Below are positions 21,913-33,601 of a DNA stretch of 64,000 bases, piece by piece. A model generated the notes under the pieces. The model was not told the DNA's origin, did not search any database, and saw only the letters and a program-made list of their open reading frames with translations. The position numbers and the translations under genes are program-made. Source of the DNA: Cephalotus follicularis (Eukaryota > Streptophyta > Magnoliopsida > Oxalidales > Cephalotaceae); contig BDDD01001801.1 of assembly GCA_001972305.1 (NCBI GenBank), forward strand, positions 156,923 through 220,922, in the 5' to 3' direction. Every line of letters begins with the position of its first letter. Position 1 is the stretch's first letter.

Positions 21913-24654
21913 TGTAATACCCTGTTTACCTGCACGTATTTTTCTTACGGGTTTTATTTGTTTTCGTTTATGTTTTTGTACGTTTTATGATTGGGTTTAT
22001 GCTTTGGGCTGACTGATACCAACCTTAAATTTTGGGCTTATTAGTATGGACTGGGATGTTGGTAAAATTAGTCACTTTATTATTAATATAAACTAATTTA
22101 TAAATACATAATTACAAAATTGGTTTTATTAAATTATATTTTTTGAAATTGTTTGAAAAACAAAATCCTTTATTTTTATTTCTTGCCTTTTATTTTTCCT
22201 CTCAACTCTCCCTCTCTCTCACGACATCTCTCTCCCTCTCAAACACTCTCTCCCGAATCTCTATCTTCTTTCCTTCTTATCTCCCCAAAAATCAGCCCTA
22301 TTTCCTTATCCAGCAGATTGGATTTTCCCTTTTTGCTATCCTTCCCGTTTTGGTCTCTTGTTGCTATGTATGTATGTCAAAGCAATCGGGTCAGCCATAT
22401 CTCTTTGCTGTGATTACTGCCGAACCTGCCATTGGAGAATCATTGTGTTTTTGGTGTTCTTGCTTCAGTAATCAGGTTAGTTTCTTCATGGTTTCAGTGT
22501 AGGAATCGTTTTTGGCAATGTTGGTATTGTTGGTAGGCTTGAATTTTGATGTCTTCCTCTTGTTTTTCCTTTTTGATCAGGCATTGTGTCATTCGAATTG
22601 GTGTTCCTGCAACTGCTATTAACATCCAACAGGTTGGTTTCCTATATTGTTATGTCTTGGTCATTGGTTTTGGATTGTTATCATCAAAACTTTTGTGCAT
22701 TGGTTGTTAGAGATGGTTTAGTTTGATTCCTGACTTCTTTTTCTATATGTTATGTCAGTTGTTTCTGAGTTGGTTAGCAAGCCTATTGTCATCTCATATG
22801 AGTTATGTAATCTGGTTTCATAAATTGGGCTATGGCAATTATGCAGAAAATTGATTAGGAAGAGATGTGCATGTTTAAAGTCCCTCTCACATTGAAATAA
22901 TTCTCTGTCAACATGTTGCTGTCGAATTCTGAGTTGTAACAATGTTTTACATGCCATACGAAGTTGTTTTGCATGTTGGTAACCTTCTGGTGTCGAAAAA
23001 TCCGAGTCTTGGCAGCTAACATTGCACAAATCTCACTGAACTGCTATTCTGATACCCAGAACAGTCGACTGCCCATATGAACAGTCGACTGTTTAGTTTG
23101 AGTAGTCGACTACATTGTGCAAACAGTCGACTGCCTTGTGTTGAGTAGTCGACTGGACCCCTGATTCAGTCGACTGCCTGCAGTTTGGGTTGAGTAGTCG
23201 ACTGGCCCTGTTGTGTAGTCGACTGTCACCCCTTGTTACTCGACTGGATTTTTGAAACAGTCGGATGGTATGTCCTGTAACTTTCTGTTTTCATCCGTTT
23301 ATTCTTCCGATGATCCGGGTCTATTTCTAAACATCGTTATGATTCTGTTTTATGCTCAAAATGAATTTTAGACCCTTATTTGAACATTGTTTTGTTGTTT
23401 AGATTATTGTGCTACGTGAAGCAAAATAAATTTACCGGATATTCGTAAGTTAATCTGTGGTCGCATAAGGTACGGATTCTTCGTTCCTTGAAACACTCTT
23501 ACTGATTCGATTCTGTTATGAAAATAATACAGATTCTTTGTTTTGGGTTATTATTCAGTTTTATGAATATGCTCCTTTTGGTTTATGAACTCCGTTATAT
23601 TTGGATTTTGAAAATAAAGTCACTTGATATTTTATGAGGTAATATTTCTGACTTTATGAGTTCGGTTATGGTGGTTTACGAAATGTTATGCAATCATCTC
23701 TTTATTGTGAAATTAAATGAGTTGATTTTTCCGATTAAGAAAGCATGTGTTTATAACGTTTGAGAACGATTTATGATTATGTTTGGGAAATCTTTCTACG
23801 TAAACTAAAATGATTTGATGAAATCATAGTTTTGAAATGGTGAAATACTGAGCTTTTTATAACCACCTATGGGGGTACCATGGGCATGCTGTGAGCCTGG
23901 CACGGAGGCATGACACTTTCCGTAACGGTGTGATATTATTACGGCGTCTCTCAGGGATATCCTTAGATAGGATTGGGATAGAGGCGTATGGATCGATCCT
24001 AGTTATATGCTATTGGGATATGTTTTGGGATATGGGAATTGTATGTGTAGTGTCGTATACTGCAATTCCATTTGGCAATGTGGGTGTCGCGAACCCCTTG
24101 CTACTATGTGTTTCTGATATGTTATGGGTTTTGGTGCTCAGTTATGGATCCTATGTTTTGGAAAGGTACACTTTATGGTTTCAAGTTATGAACTTGTTTT
24201 ATATGTTTTGCCGTGGGCATTTACAAAGTATGTTTTGAATTATTTTATTGCTTAAGATTTCTACTTTAAAGTACTTTTGAAGTCTTCTTGCTTTAAAATA
24301 TCGTTTACTGTTTTATATTCTATATCCGTACTGAGGTTTGCTCAGCCGCGTTTTTGTTTTCATGCGGCAGGTTATCAGGAGCAAAGGGGCAATGTGTGAT
24401 GAGAGTGACTCCCATATGTTTGAGGATCATCTAGGAGCTGATCCCTTATGTTTATGTGGTCATAGTGGAACCATTTAATAAACAATATGTTACATCATTT
24501 TTATGACTTTTGGGATTATGAATAAGTTTCAGTTATGATCAGTTTTAGTATGTTATTGGTTATGCTTTAAACCATCACGTTTTTAATATGATATGTTATG
24601 TTAAGTTTCTGTTATATGCACCTGTGGCGACTCCCACAGATCGGGGGTGTTACT
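21913..24654 (+). repeat. Gyp-C 3' LTR (2,742 bp)
   Basis: Colinear with the 5' LTR without the sLTR-D insert. It begins tgtaataccc and ends gtgttact, with the final base changed from the expected a. The GTCGAC array is at 23062-23267 and the hairpin at 23920-23944. Apparent open frames at 22143-22502 and 23891-24238 lie wholly within LTR and are not considered genes. Confidence 0.93.
23062..23267 (+). repeat. CAGTCGACTG palindrome array in the Gyp-C 3' LTR
   Basis: About ten copies of (c/t)agtcgact(g/a) in 206 bp, less decayed than the 5' LTR copies (more intact CpG). It shows the array as it stood before sLTR-D split the other copy. Confidence 0.85.
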
Positions 24655-24659
24655 CAAAG

Positions 24660-26068
24660 GAATGCTGCCATAGACATTTCAAAGCCTGTATATACCGAGT
24701 CAGTGTACATAGAAGTCCCGGTCGGTGTACTCACATTAAGTATGTATGACATGAAGCCAGGGGCGACATCTAGACAAGATGCAAAACGTGAAGATATAAA
24801 AGAATGCGATGCTCCAGAATCCACCAATACTCTAGCAGGAAAACCATATATGTACAGAGTACCTCCAACAACAGAAGTCGACTCTGGAACCTCTGTCTGA
24901 GTAAGTAATAAAACTCTACCTTTTGCGATGCCCTTGCTGGTGTCCTTCCTCTGTGACGGTCCCCCCGCCGCACCACTACTACTCCACGGCCCAGTAGGCG
25001 CTGTAGCAGAACTCTTCGGGCCGTCCTTCACCGAATGACCAGGTGCCCCGCACCTCAAGCACCAACCATTGAACCTCCATCAATCTTTCTGTTGGTGGCC
25101 TGTGCGACCACAATAATAGCAACCTCCGGATCTAGCATTACTCCCTTGGCTGGGAGTACCCTGTGAAGCTGTCTATTGAGACTTGTTCTTAGACGACTTC
25201 GTCTGAGAACCACCATCTTGCCATTTCGACGATGCCGGTCGGGACTGTGTAGAACCCTGTTTATTCTGCTGTGCGCGAGCTCTCTCAGCCCGGTCTTCAC
25301 TGGATATTGTCTCCAATAGTCTTGCTTTCTGAGCAACCTTCACAAAAGTCCCCAGTTCTATAGCTCTAATTCTTGATCGAAGATCCGGTCGCAGACCTCT
25401 CAGGAATCTCTGAATCTTCTTCTCTTCATCAGCTACCAGATAAGGTGAATGTCTGGCCAGCTCCATGAACCTTGCCTGATACTCGGCCACAGTCATCTCT
25501 CCTTGTCGCAACTCCAAGAGCTCCATCTCTCGTTGGTCTTGCTCAATACGAGGAACATAAGTCTCCAAGAACTCCATCTGGAATCTGTCTCAAGTGCTGT
25601 CCAGTCTCTGTGATTCCCATTTGCCTTGACCATCTCCCACCAATGAGTGGCCTCACCCCATAGGCGGTACACTACAAACATCAGCTTTTGAGTATCAGTA
25701 CAGTCCATTACTTCAAAGATCTTCTCCAAGTCCTGCAGCCATCTCTCAGCAATAGTAGCATCAAGTTCCCCCTGGAAACTGGGTGGATTCAGCCTCATGA
25801 ACTTTTCAATGTCCCTTCCAAACTGGTTACAATCTTCCCCCGGGCAAGGATCGGGAGCTCTATGTTGCGGCCGAGCTTGCGCGTAGTACTGGTGCATCTC
25901 CTCCGCATTAGCCCTATTAAAGGCCATTTGTTACTGAAAATAGTCTGCAATTCAGGCCATCGGATCTCTGTCATCGTGGGGGACATTCATTCCTTGCGGA
26001 ACGTTCGCTTACTCAGGGGCATTAGCTCCAACAGCTCTAGCCCTAGCACCCGTTCTCCTTCGGTCCAT
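24660..26068 (-). pseudogene. gag: Gyp-B gag and protease N-terminal half
   Basis: Starts at the ATG at 26068-26066, just inside the primer-binding site. Early stops lie near 26010-25930. The capsid region has KFMRLNPPSFQGELD and WLQDLEKIFEVMDC. After a frameshift near 25580 come YVPRIEQDQREMELLELRQGEMTVAEYQARF and the SKWQDGG linker. Two zinc knuckles follow (CYYCGRTGHQQKD, its last Cys replaced by TGA near 25081, and CLRCGAPGHSVKD). The protease active site is DSGASHSF (about 24765). Gyp-C interrupts shortly after, at STPTGTSMYTDSVY. Confidence 0.85.
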
Positions 26069-26164
26069 TGGTTCCTATAAGAAGGATGACGGTCAGCCAC
26101 GACTCTAGGAAAACAATTTATTAATTTCCAAGGAAAGTATTCTAGCTAAGCATATATGGAATAT

Positions 26165-26176
26165 GCTCTGATACCA
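26165..26176 (-). promoter_or_regulatory. Gyp-B primer-binding site
   Basis: The minus strand reads tggtatcagagc, a perfect match to the initiator tRNA-Met end, 4 bp inside the LTR boundary at 26181. Confidence 0.85.
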
Positions 26177-26180
26177 CTCC

Positions 26181-28748
26181 TATCACGCCCCAACTTCGGG
26201 AAGACAACATTAAAGCGATAAAGGCAATTAACAAATAAATTCAGCTCATGCAAACATGATAAAATTTAACTTTTAAACAAGAGATCAGTTGCGGAAGCAT
26301 AAGATTCATAAGCTGAAACTCGTAGCATGCATCCCATACTACACGCTACTTAAAACAAGCCCGTCATTGTTAAAAGCACACAGAACGGAGCGTGATCACA
26401 GTATAATACCAAATCCCATCATTAAACAAAACCATAAGTACAATACATTACCAGTCCTTAAACAAAACCCGGTTTATTACAAAACAGGAGAAAAGTAAAA
26501 CCAAGAACAACAGCAGCATAACAACATGATCTTCTCCATGCCAGTCCAACCGGTCCACTGCATCAATTTATAAAGTAGGGGATTAGCCTTTGTCCTCACT
26601 CGGCTAAGTCATAAAAGTAGCTCGGGATCAACATTAAATGCATGTCATATGATGTATGCATAAATGATACAGTGCAGGAAATACCAGTTTATATATATAT
26701 ATGGAAAATATATATATTTGCAGTACAGTAAAATAACAGTGGGTACATATATAAGAAAATATATGTAAACAATAATAGTACAGTAGTAACCCGGTCAGGG
26801 TTACATCCACAGTCACAGTAATGTCCGAAAAGGACCAACAGGCATTTAGTATGTCCATAAGGACCACAACAGTCAGGAAGTATATGTAACACCACCAACT
26901 CCTGGCCCCACGCTACACTCCCACTTCGGTCCCTACTCCAGGCAACCAAGCGAGGCAACAGTACAGCAAAGTGAGTCACCCAGCCAACTCCTGGCCCCTA
27001 GGTCAACCCTACCACTAGCCGACGCTGGCAGCCTCTGCCATGCAACCAGTGGTTCAAGCACAACCACATAGAAATTCACAGAGTAAACGGTGAATCAAAT
27101 AGTAACAGTGCAGTAAACTGTACAGTGGTGATCGTTTAGATCGACAACAGGCAGATCATTTTCAAATATTTCTGAAAGTAATAAATATTTGAAATATGTA
27201 ATTTCAGTAGTAGAAATACCTTTGAACAAATCAGTAGTGTAAATCGTTTACCAGTTCGTTCGAAAATACGTTATTAACCAATACATATTTTCATACTCAA
27301 AATAGCACATTCCGAGTTCACATATGCATTTCTAAACATCACAACTTTAGAAATCATAAACGATTTACAAACAGTAACCAAACAGGCAGTAAACAGTGTA
27401 TATACAATGCATACAAATGCTCTAATGCATCCTAAGCGAAATCGGGATCGTCGGGTATCAAAACCGTAAATCTGTCCAAATAGAACTCTAAAGCGTCGGC
27501 GTTTACTCCTTAGGCATCGACGCTTATGTCCCTTAAGTGTCGACGTTCAGTCCCATAGCGTCAGCGCTTTCAGTGTCTGGGTGTCGATATCTCCTCCCTT
27601 AGATGTCGACGTTTTAACGCATTCAACATATACAACACAGTTCACAGTACAAAGCGTCGACGCTTACCAAAGGCGTCGATGGTTTCATGCAGAAGTCGTC
27701 TTCTTCCTCTCAACATGACCAAACAGTGACAATTTCACCATAGTAACATGCAATCCTACATGTATACATCCCAGAAGATCGGCATGAAATATCATATGAC
27801 ACATCCAGTACAAGGTAGCATCATTTCAGTGACTAAAAATGGATCATCAAACCACGAAATTCATGCATAAACATCACTGAACAAACACCAAGTATTGACC
27901 ACAAAATACAATTATGCCTTCCCCTACCTCTGGCCTCAAGTTAGAAGCCGAAAGTCCACCTCTTTTAGTATCCAACCAGTCACTTGGAGCTCCCAGGTAT
28001 GGCTTGAAAGTTCCCTGGTTCGTCCCAGTAGTTGGTGTGCAAGCTCCAAGCTTCCTTTGCTCAACAATGGTGGTCTCTCTCTCTCTTTCGCTCTCTTCTG
28101 TTCTCTTTGTCACTCACAGTGTCACTAATTCCTCTGGTTTTCAAAAACTGACGAGAGGGGTGAGTGGTGTCAACTTTTTTGCTGATTTCTCCTTGTTTTC
28201 TCTGCATGTTCTCCTACTTTCTTCTCCTCTCCCACTTGGGCAACCTGGTGCAACAGGTGTCCATTTCTTCCCTTTCACAGGCCATGCACTCAGGGATTCT
28301 CCCTCTGTCCCATGCCCTTTTGTTGCAGGTAGGTCTGGCAACAAAAGCATGCATGCCACGTTCTGAAAGCGCCTGCTAAGATGCTTGATAAGTGGCACAA
28401 TTCACCTCTATACGACACGTCCATCTGTTGTTGTGTGTAGGCAGAACATGCCGCAAAGCGTCGATGTTTACATGCAGGCATCGACGCTTATGTGTTTAAA
28501 TTTAAATGCGCGTTTCAATCGCTTAAGCGTCGACGCTCCAAATCCAGGCGTCAGCGCTTTAACCTCAAAACTGTGTCGTTTAACTAAATTTACACTTTTA
28601 ACATTTCTCTAACAATCGAACTCCAAAATCAACATCATCAGAGTTTGGGAAAACATCATCAAATTCAAAAATCCATCTTTTTATTAATTCCACAATAAAG
28701 TACATTTACATTATGAAATCACAACATATAAAAATCCTGGGCGTTACA
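26181..28748 (-). repeat. Gyp-B 5' LTR (2,568 bp)
   Basis: Colinear with 7168-9124 but retains the 610 bp lost there. The inner end is tatcacgcc rather than tgtcacgcc (terminal G changed). It holds palindrome clusters at 27490-27690 and 28456-28562 and CAGTA-rich stretches near 26715-26800 and 27100-27130. Open frames such as 27914-28366 are not supported as genes. Confidence 0.9.
27490..28562 (-). repeat. Two GTCGAC-type palindrome clusters in the Gyp-B 5' LTR
   Basis: Clusters at 27490-27690 and 28456-28562 use the gcgtcgacgc form. They flank a segment with a CT run (28075-28095) that is GA-rich in element orientation and may mark the start-site region. Confidence 0.75.
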
Positions 28749-28753
28749 ATTAT

Positions 28754-29353
28754 ATTGCACGCACATCACACAGCTATAACACGGAGAGTGATTGGACTAT
28801 GATGGATGTACCTCATGGTTGATTTTTCCCATGATATGAGTATGGATTGTTATTGAGTTTCTACAGGCCATTTGCCTTTGATGTGACATTGGGACTAGCT
28901 CGTGTACCACTGCCTAGGGATGGTGGGTATACTGGAGCAGTTCACACTTGCTAGTTATGTATATGACTTTCCATGCACACATAGTTATTGTATCGCACGC
29001 ACATCATACTATTATACTGATGCATTTCATGGCATACCATTATATATGTTGCATACCATTGCATGACATTTGTATAGCCTACACGACATTATGTTGCTGA
29101 CCCATTTCCCGTGTATGTGGAATGGGTCAGGCCCAGGTCCAGATGATACTCAGGGATAGCAGACAGGATGGATGCACGAGACTTTCTAGTAGCATAGCTC
29201 TGACCTTCACCTTGTATTTATGGTTTTAATATGTATAAGAGACAATAAGAGACAAGTTGTACTCTCAGCTATTGACCTACCAGCTTGTGGCAGTGCATAA
29301 GATATTTATATATCATGATGTTTTTATGGATGGGCTTATCTATATGGGATTTA
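28754..29353 (+). repeat. Gyp-A 3' LTR, segment 2
   Basis: It continues the Gyp-A LTR after Gyp-B. A block of about 238 bp starting cacggagagtg (28780) repeats the block at 6956-7167 plus 28754-28779, so this LTR contains a diverged tandem duplication. It ends at the Cop-E target duplication attta (29349-29353). Confidence 0.85.
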
Positions 29354-31456
29354 TGTTAGATATGGGTGTCCCTGCATGCCACGAGGGGTGGCTGTATGTA
29401 AATGTATAGACACTCTTTATGTAAACATTCTTAATTCCATTATTTATTTAAGTGCAATTTTTATTTTAAGTGGCATTTTTGTTATATGTATTATCCCAAA
29501 CCGTAATACTGGATCAATTAATCACCATGTTAATTGAATACACATATAACGCCCTGTCGACAAAGGGTTGGATCTCATGTCTAGGGAGGCTATGAGAATG
29601 AGATCCTTAATCCCTTCTGACAAAACGTTCCAAGTCATAGGTTCACTCTCTTGGGGCAATTGATGAACCATAAAGAGTTGTTGTGTTATGCTTGCTCCCG
29701 ATGTTGGGGAGTATGGATCATCTCATTGCCATTTGGGTTTACCCTAAAGCTGATATGGGATGCATGCGCAGAGGCATGACACTGAACCGATCCACCATAG
29801 GATTACTATTTGGAATGCTCGTACCTTTGTCAATAGGATTCCTATAGTCTCGGTAGTGTATAGTCGGAGGCGACTAGTATATCATACGTGATTTACGTTG
29901 TATCCTTAGACCTGAGCGGCTGACATGCATTGTGTAGTAACTGCTTGGCTTTGGTTTCCACCTTCCCCAGCACTAGCCACGTGCTGGCAAAAGGGTTGTC
30001 TCTGGGCCTTGTAGAAGTTGCATTGAGATGTATGTGCGAGTGCGCGATATGGGATCGTCACACCCGTACTGAGGGGTGACTAGCTCTATAGCATTTATGT
30101 CCGTTGAGACTTAAATCCTGGCCAGGTAAAGGCAGACTGGAATAAGATTTTCCTGGGATGTCTGCCGATAGTCTCAGTGTGTTCATAAATATTATAGCTA
30201 TCGCGGTATTACCTGTGGTGACATTAATCCAAAGCCTAGTCTGCGATCGGAGCCAAGGATGACGAGGGTTACATGACACATACACTGATGACTGTGAAGA
30301 GAGTACAGGTTATCTGGCTAACGTATGATAGACGTGGTACTATTTTTCCACAGATCCGGGGGTGATTGGAGATCACACCGGGGCCATCAAGATAGTCGAA
30401 TGGCTATTGGGGTGGTCGTACCAGAACCATGGGATGTTCTGGGAAATATATCATTGTACCGGAATCCAACCTGGCTTTCGGGTCCCGCCTGATTTTTGGA
30501 ATCAGTTGATATGTGAAGGGACACATATCATTTAGTGAGAGGATGGCATCTAGAGAGATTTTACTTGGCCTAGGAATATTTATTTTGCTTGACTTTATCA
30601 TTTCTAATGATGTAAGTTCGAGCTACACCATAAACAGTATATTCCGGGCTAAGGGGTAATTTTGTCATTTATGAATTATTGCGTAATTCATGGAGAGAGA
30701 GACCATTTGGACCTAACCATAGCCTAGGGTGGCATGTTGATGGGCCGGCCCAAAATGGTGTCAAAATGTTAGTTAATATGTGACTAGAAAGTTACATGTT
30801 AATTGGATGATAACTAGTTAGTTTGTTGACTAGTTATTTATGTCAACTTCTAATTACCACATGGGTTAATTAACTTGGCCTTAAATCATCCATATGGCCG
30901 GCCATGTGAAGAAAGAAAGAAGAGAAATGTGTGTGCATGTTCCTAGCTTCCTATTGGTTAAAAGGAATGTGATAATGAGATATTTATATGTTACTTGGAG
31001 GGCAAGTAATTACAAGATAAAATAAGATAAGTTACTTTGTCTTATTGGACAAGTCTTGTTCTTCTACTCCTTCTTTTCTTTTTGGCCGAATCTCTCTCTC
31101 TTCTTTCTCATCTCCATTGTCACTTTTCTTAGAGCTTCAATTCATGGAGATTTAGAGTTCCATAGCTCAAAGAGAAAGAAGCAAAATTACTTATCTCTTC
31201 ACCCTCCATAAATCATATTAGGTTGAGATTGTCAAATAATCTTTACCTAGTGTGAACTAGTTTTAGGAACTTTAAGGCAGCCACTTTGCCTTCATTAAAG
31301 CTTCAAGACATCACTAAGGAAGGAGATTTTGTGAAGAAAGAAAGCTTGGAAACCATCTTGAAGGACACACCAAATTTGGAGTGAAGGAGTTAAAGACTTT
31401 TTGTATGTAATTCTTACTTCTCCTTTATTCTATTTATTTTGTGGTGTGTGGGTTGG
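29354..31456 (+). repeat. Cop-E 5' LTR, 3' end missing
   Basis: Colinear with 36039-38139 with few differences. Homology stops after ggttgg at 31456, about 390 bp short of the true LTR end seen in the 3' copy. A TATA-like atatttatatg lies near 30980, followed by the CT-rich region 31040-31110. No gene; frames such as 30058-30285 are LTR sequence. Confidence 0.88.
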
Positions 31457-32029
31457 CCTTCCACAATCATCGTTGAATGGTGTGGATATATTGAGGATAG
31501 CACAGCCCACCGCTGAGGTCCTCCATATAACCATTTATATTCAATTTCAGTGTGAGGTGCACTGGAAGGAAATGACCATGTTTTAGTACTCTGACAAGCT
31601 CCCTTGTGGGTATGAAAACGGGTTCAGCTCTTTGAGGTTTGTGGGTCTGACTTATACTGGGATCTTATTGTTATTGTCATGCCCACCGCTGAGACCATAA
31701 GGGCCGGTAGGCCGAATCTAGTATCGGATCTTACATGAAGGGCAAGAGGTCCTAAATGTAAATTGACAATCGTGTCTACCTATCTAGCTATTGTGGTTTG
31801 TCATGCCCACCGCCGAGGTCACGATAGTTGTGAGATAGATTCCGATCCCCACTAGGAAGCAAGATGTTTCCCGAATTCCACATGGAGGTGTGGAATACGA
31901 TTAGAATAGTGGGAGGAGCCATATTTCTAAAAACCAAGAATTATGGTAATAACTAATAATGGAACGATTTGCTAATTTCTTTCTCATGTTTCCTCTATGT
32001 AGGTTGCTAGTTATATATATTCTGCAATA
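31457..32029 (+). other. Cop-E leader, no primer-binding site visible
   Basis: Untranslated region before gag. The first bases (ccttccacaatcatcg) also occur in the Cop-F leader (38931). No tRNA-complementary site is recognisable, consistent with deletion across the LTR-leader boundary. The motif cccaccgc(t/c)gag occurs three times (about 31508, 31682 and 31806). Confidence 0.65.
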
Positions 32030-33601
32030 ATGTCTGTAAGCACCGCAATAGCACGAATACTTGAAACAAATAAGCTAAAGGGTCCAAACTTTTTGGATTG
32101 GCAGCGCAATCTGCGCCTAGTTCTCACGAGCATGAAGTTAGCACATGTGATGACTGAAACTACCTAGGTTTTGGGAAATAACCCAACCGAAGAGCATAAG
32201 GCCAAAGTGGCCAAATGGTTAGACGAGGATCAGCAAGCTCGATGCTTAGCGATTGCGGGTATGGTCCCGGAATTACAACGACAGCATGAAAAGCTTGAGA
32301 CTCTTGGCGCCATACTTCTGAGACTGCAGGAGTTATATGGTTCTAGATCTAGAACCCAACGGTTCAACTTATCCCGTCAGCTCTTCTGGTTGAAAATGCC
32401 TAAGGGGGCATCAGTTCATGCTCATGGACTGAAGATGATTGATCTCATTGAGCACCTGGCTCAATTGGATCTAATCATGGATGAGGGTTATTATATTGAC
32501 CTTATGCTTGCGTCCCTCCCTCGGACATTTTCCCAATTCATCACAAATTTCCACATGAATAAGGTGGAATGTACTCTATCTGAACTTGTGGAAATGCTTC
32601 GTACTGCCGAAGCCGACATGGACCATGGGAAGTCCAAGTCACATGTGATGATGCTTCCATCTTCTTCTACCCAGACAGCCCCTAAAAAGGGCGGATCTGC
32701 TAGATCCAAGTCCAAGGGTAGAGGCAAGAGGCCGATGAAGAAGAAAGGGAAGAAACCACTGAGAACAGTGGACGGGGATGAAATCCAAAATAGGATCCGA
32801 CAGCTTTCTAATGAAAAGGCCTGCTATTATTGTGGAAACCAAGGCCACTGGAGATCAAAATGTCCCGAACTCCGGAAGACCGATGCTGGTGGTGCCTCTT
32901 CTTCAGGTACCTTTATGATTGAATCATTTCTAGCTTCTAATGTTAGTTCAACTTGGGTAGTTGACTCTGGTTGTGGGACTAACATTTGCAACTCTTTGCA
33001 GGGGCTAAGAGGGGCAAGACAGCTCGGTGCAACTGAAGCATTGGACTTACGCCTAGGTGATGGGTCGAGGATTCACACCAGCTATGTAGGCGTTTTTGAG
33101 TTATGTTTTGTGAATGGCCATGTATTAAAACTTGACCCGTGTTATTTTGTAAGGAACCTTGTAAGGAATGTCGTTTCACTTTCCTATTTGTATAAGATTG
33201 GTTGGATAATAACCTTTACTACATATGGTTGTAGTCTTATGCATAACAACGTTCTTATATGTGAAGGGCACATAGACAACGGGATTTATGTTTTAAATAC
33301 AAATGAACAAATGGCATTAACAATACAACATGGGACTAATAAAAGACAAAGAGAGATTAATGACATAAACTTTTCATATATATGGCATTGTAGATTAGGT
33401 CATCCTAGCGAGGCTAGATTGACACGGTTGGTTAGGGATGGACTTTTAGATATCCAGGACGTGGAGTCCTTTCCAACCTGTGAGCCATGTTTGATTGGCA
33501 AGATGACCAAATCTCCCTTCTCTGAGGTAGGGGAAAGGGCAGTGGACATATTGGGACTTGTTCACACTGACGTTTGTGGTCCAATGTCGGTCAATGCATA
33601 A
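32030..33601 (+). pseudogene. Cop-E gag, protease and start of integrase
   Basis: ATG at 32030 starts MSVSTAIARILETNKLKG, a common copia gag start. TAG at 32165-32167 interrupts, then the frame stays open for 476 residues: UBN2-type gag with LSRQLFWLKM and LASLPRTFSQF, CCHC knuckle CYYCGNQGHWRSKC (32822-32863), protease active site DSG (32963-32971), GAG-pre-integrase YIWHCRLGHPSEARL (about 33379) with CEPCLIGKMTKSPF, and integrase HTDVCGPM (about 33564). TAA at 33599-33601 ends it. One polyprotein frame is expected in the family. Confidence 0.9.

Larger units (their letters stand above)
12331..24654 (+). mobile_element. Gyp-C: chromovirus-type element inside the Gyp-B protease
   Basis: It starts tgtaataccc (12331) and ends gtgttact (24654; the matching 5' LTR end is gtgttaca). 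Perfect 5-bp target duplications caaag lie at 12326-12330 and 24655-24659. A plus-strand gag-pol lies at 17307-21859 and a primer-binding site at 17143. The 5' LTR itself carries sLTR-D. Confidence 0.94.
7168..28748 (-). mobile_element. Gyp-B: minus-strand chromovirus-type element inside the Gyp-A 3' LTR
   Basis: The outer ends are tgtcacgcc (7168) and ggcgttaca (28748). Flanks attgt (7163-7167) and attat (28749-28753) form a 5-bp target duplication with one change. The uninterrupted site (tattgtattgcacg) is seen in the Gyp-A 5' LTR near 205-220. Minus-strand gag-pol lies at 26068-24660 and 12330-9171. The gap between the two parts is Gyp-C. Confidence 0.92.

Noticed and set aside
22143-22502. 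Open frame of 119 codons with a hydrophobic start
   Set aside because: It lies wholly inside the Gyp-C 3' LTR; the same DNA in the 5' LTR is not open in the same way.
27914-28366. 150-codon open frame, with a similar one at 8290-8523
   Set aside because: Both are the same part of the two Gyp-B LTRs, low-complexity Ser/Leu-rich, and broken in one copy.
29550-29565. GTCGAC in the Cop-E LTR as a member of the arrays
   Set aside because: A single isolated site (cctgtcgacaaag) in each Cop-E LTR without repetition; expected by chance.
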